Below, piece by piece: positions 63,351 to 64,000 of a stretch of DNA of 64,000 nt. The DNA is from Halobacteriovorax sp. (lineage in GTDB: Bacteria; Bdellovibrionota; Bacteriovoracia; Bacteriovoracales; Bacteriovoracaceae). The notes below the pieces were generated by a model. That model saw nothing but the letters and a program-made list of their open reading frames with translations, was not told where the DNA came from and did not search any database. The stretch lies in the NCBI GenBank assembly GCA_002720865.1, contig PBIO01000013.1, positions 44,872 through 108,871 of the forward strand. The letters run 5' to 3'. Position 1 is the first letter of the stretch, and each line of letters opens with the position of its first letter. Both the position numbers and the translations under genes were made by a program.

Positions 63351-64000
63351 TTACTTTCTTCGCTTCTTTCTATTCTTTCGAGTTGACTTTCTAGACTTAC
63401 TCTTATTCTTTGGGGGCACCGGCTTGGGTTGTGCCTGTTGACGTTCCTTGTCTGCTATCAATAATTGTGGCACATCAAAGTCAATTTCTTTTCGAGATAA
63501 AAATAATGCCTCATCGGCTTTTACTTCTGCAGGATTATTATTTCTATCAAATGTTGCATCATGTTCTTGCTTTATTATATCAGGGTGCATATGCCTGATA
63601 ATCACATGATCAAAAAATCTTTGTTTTCCCAACAAATGGGCAACTATAGTAAACTCATTGTCACAAAACCATGTAGCATACTCTGGATTGTAGATATAAC
63701 CAAACCTATCATAGTATTTTTTCCCTAAAATACAAAGAGTATTCAAGTCTTTCCTAAATCCGTCGAAAAACCAAAGTACACCGTCGGTATCTGAAAAGTT
63801 TTTATACATTGCTTCCTTTATAAGGAGATCATATCCTGGGATTTCAGGGACCATATCATCGGATGCCAGCAATAATATATCAAACTTCTTATTTCTTAAA
63901 TCTGCGTTTATTGCCTCAACTTTGTTCTTGTTATTCGAATAGCTGGCCGTTAGGTTCTTAAAATTTTTAAAATGACTTCTTACTATATCATTATTCATTG
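63351..64000 (-). CDS. Glycosyltransferase, GT-A/GT2-like (5' end outside window)
   Basis: At least 215 residues are visible. The segment SNNKNKVEAINADLRNKKFD, then ILLLASDDMVPEIPGYD matches the N-K-x-x-A-x-N and D-D motifs of GT2 enzymes that normally come after some 50-70 N-terminal residues. The ATG at 63998 is therefore probably internal, and the frame is open to the edge. WFCDNEFTIVAHLLGK is further supporting text. The C-terminus is a basic tail of Lys/Arg/Ser (KSKSRKSTRKNRKKRRK), unusual for the family and perhaps for binding DNA, membrane or a partner. Confidence 0.72.
   Translation of the reverse strand, partial: MNNDIVRSHFKNFKNLTASYSNNKNKVEAINADLRNKKFDILLLASDDMVPEIPGYDLLIKEAMYKNFSDTDGVLWFFDGFRKDLNTLCILGKKYYDRFGYIYNPEYATWFCDNEFTIVAHLLGKQRFFDHVIIRHMHPDIIKQEHDATFDRNNNPAEVKADEALFLSRKEIDFDVPQLLIADKERQQAQPKPVPPKNKSKSRKSTRKNRKKRRK

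Overview
The window is one 64-kb late and structural region of a large tailed bacteriophage of the T4 superfamily (contractile tail, myovirus morphology). The evidence is a set of recognisable T4-type head, baseplate, packaging and recombination proteins: gp23, gp22-like, gp21, gp20, gp17, gp46/47, gp61, gp55, gp5-like, gp6 and gp25. I find 47 protein genes and all lie on the minus strand, so transcription runs from high to low coordinates. Genes are packed with stop/start overlaps or gaps of tens of bases. No stretch over about 170 bases lacks a gene, and I saw no tRNA, rRNA, CRISPR array or insertion sequence. The DNA is visibly AT-rich and most genes carry a clear Shine-Dalgarno sequence, so the host is a bacterium. 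A marine origin is my inference from resemblance to marine T4-like phages; the host cannot be named.

Layout in transcription order. (1) 64,000-54,424: a sugar block. It holds a partial GT2-type transferase, a GT8-like transferase, an unrecognised protein, GDP-L-fucose synthase, an NAD-dependent epimerase, GDP-mannose 4,6-dehydratase, a Cas4/RecB-type nuclease, a short UDP-sugar dehydrogenase and two GT4 glycosyltransferases. (2) 54,427-52,948: a small membrane protein, the late sigma factor gp55 and a small helical partner. (3) 52,948-18,230: baseplate and tail-fibre region, starting with a gp5-like OB-fold hub protein, gp25 and gp6. Very large virion proteins follow (510, 1186, 349, 2361, 317, 882, 1481, 611, 236, 444 and 1023 aa) carrying DNRLRE-like, LamG-like and fibronectin-like domains. 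A GT2-TPR glycosyltransferase is embedded among them. (4) 18,230-13,192: DNA metabolism, with a RuvC-like resolvase, a primase, a single-chain gp47-gp46 (Mre11-Rad50) fusion and a zinc-finger protein. (5) 13,125-1: packaging and head morphogenesis, with terminase large subunit, portal, prohead protease, small core-type proteins, scaffold, major capsid protein, a strong terminator, and an incomplete neck-like protein.

How the genes work together: gp55 would direct late transcription of the virion genes. The protease would mature a scaffolded prohead built on the portal, the terminase would pack it, and the recombination proteins would supply concatemers and resolve branches. The sugar genes can make GDP-L-fucose from GDP-mannose and probably a UDP-uronic acid. 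The glycosyltransferases could then modify virion proteins or the host surface.

The most interesting items are the one-polypeptide gp47-gp46 fusion, the combined GDP-fucose/UDP-uronate/glycosyltransferase system with one transferase beside a 2361-aa tail protein, domains repeated between different tail proteins, and a head cluster that lacks sheath and tube genes at the T4 position. Novelty cannot be judged from the sequence alone.
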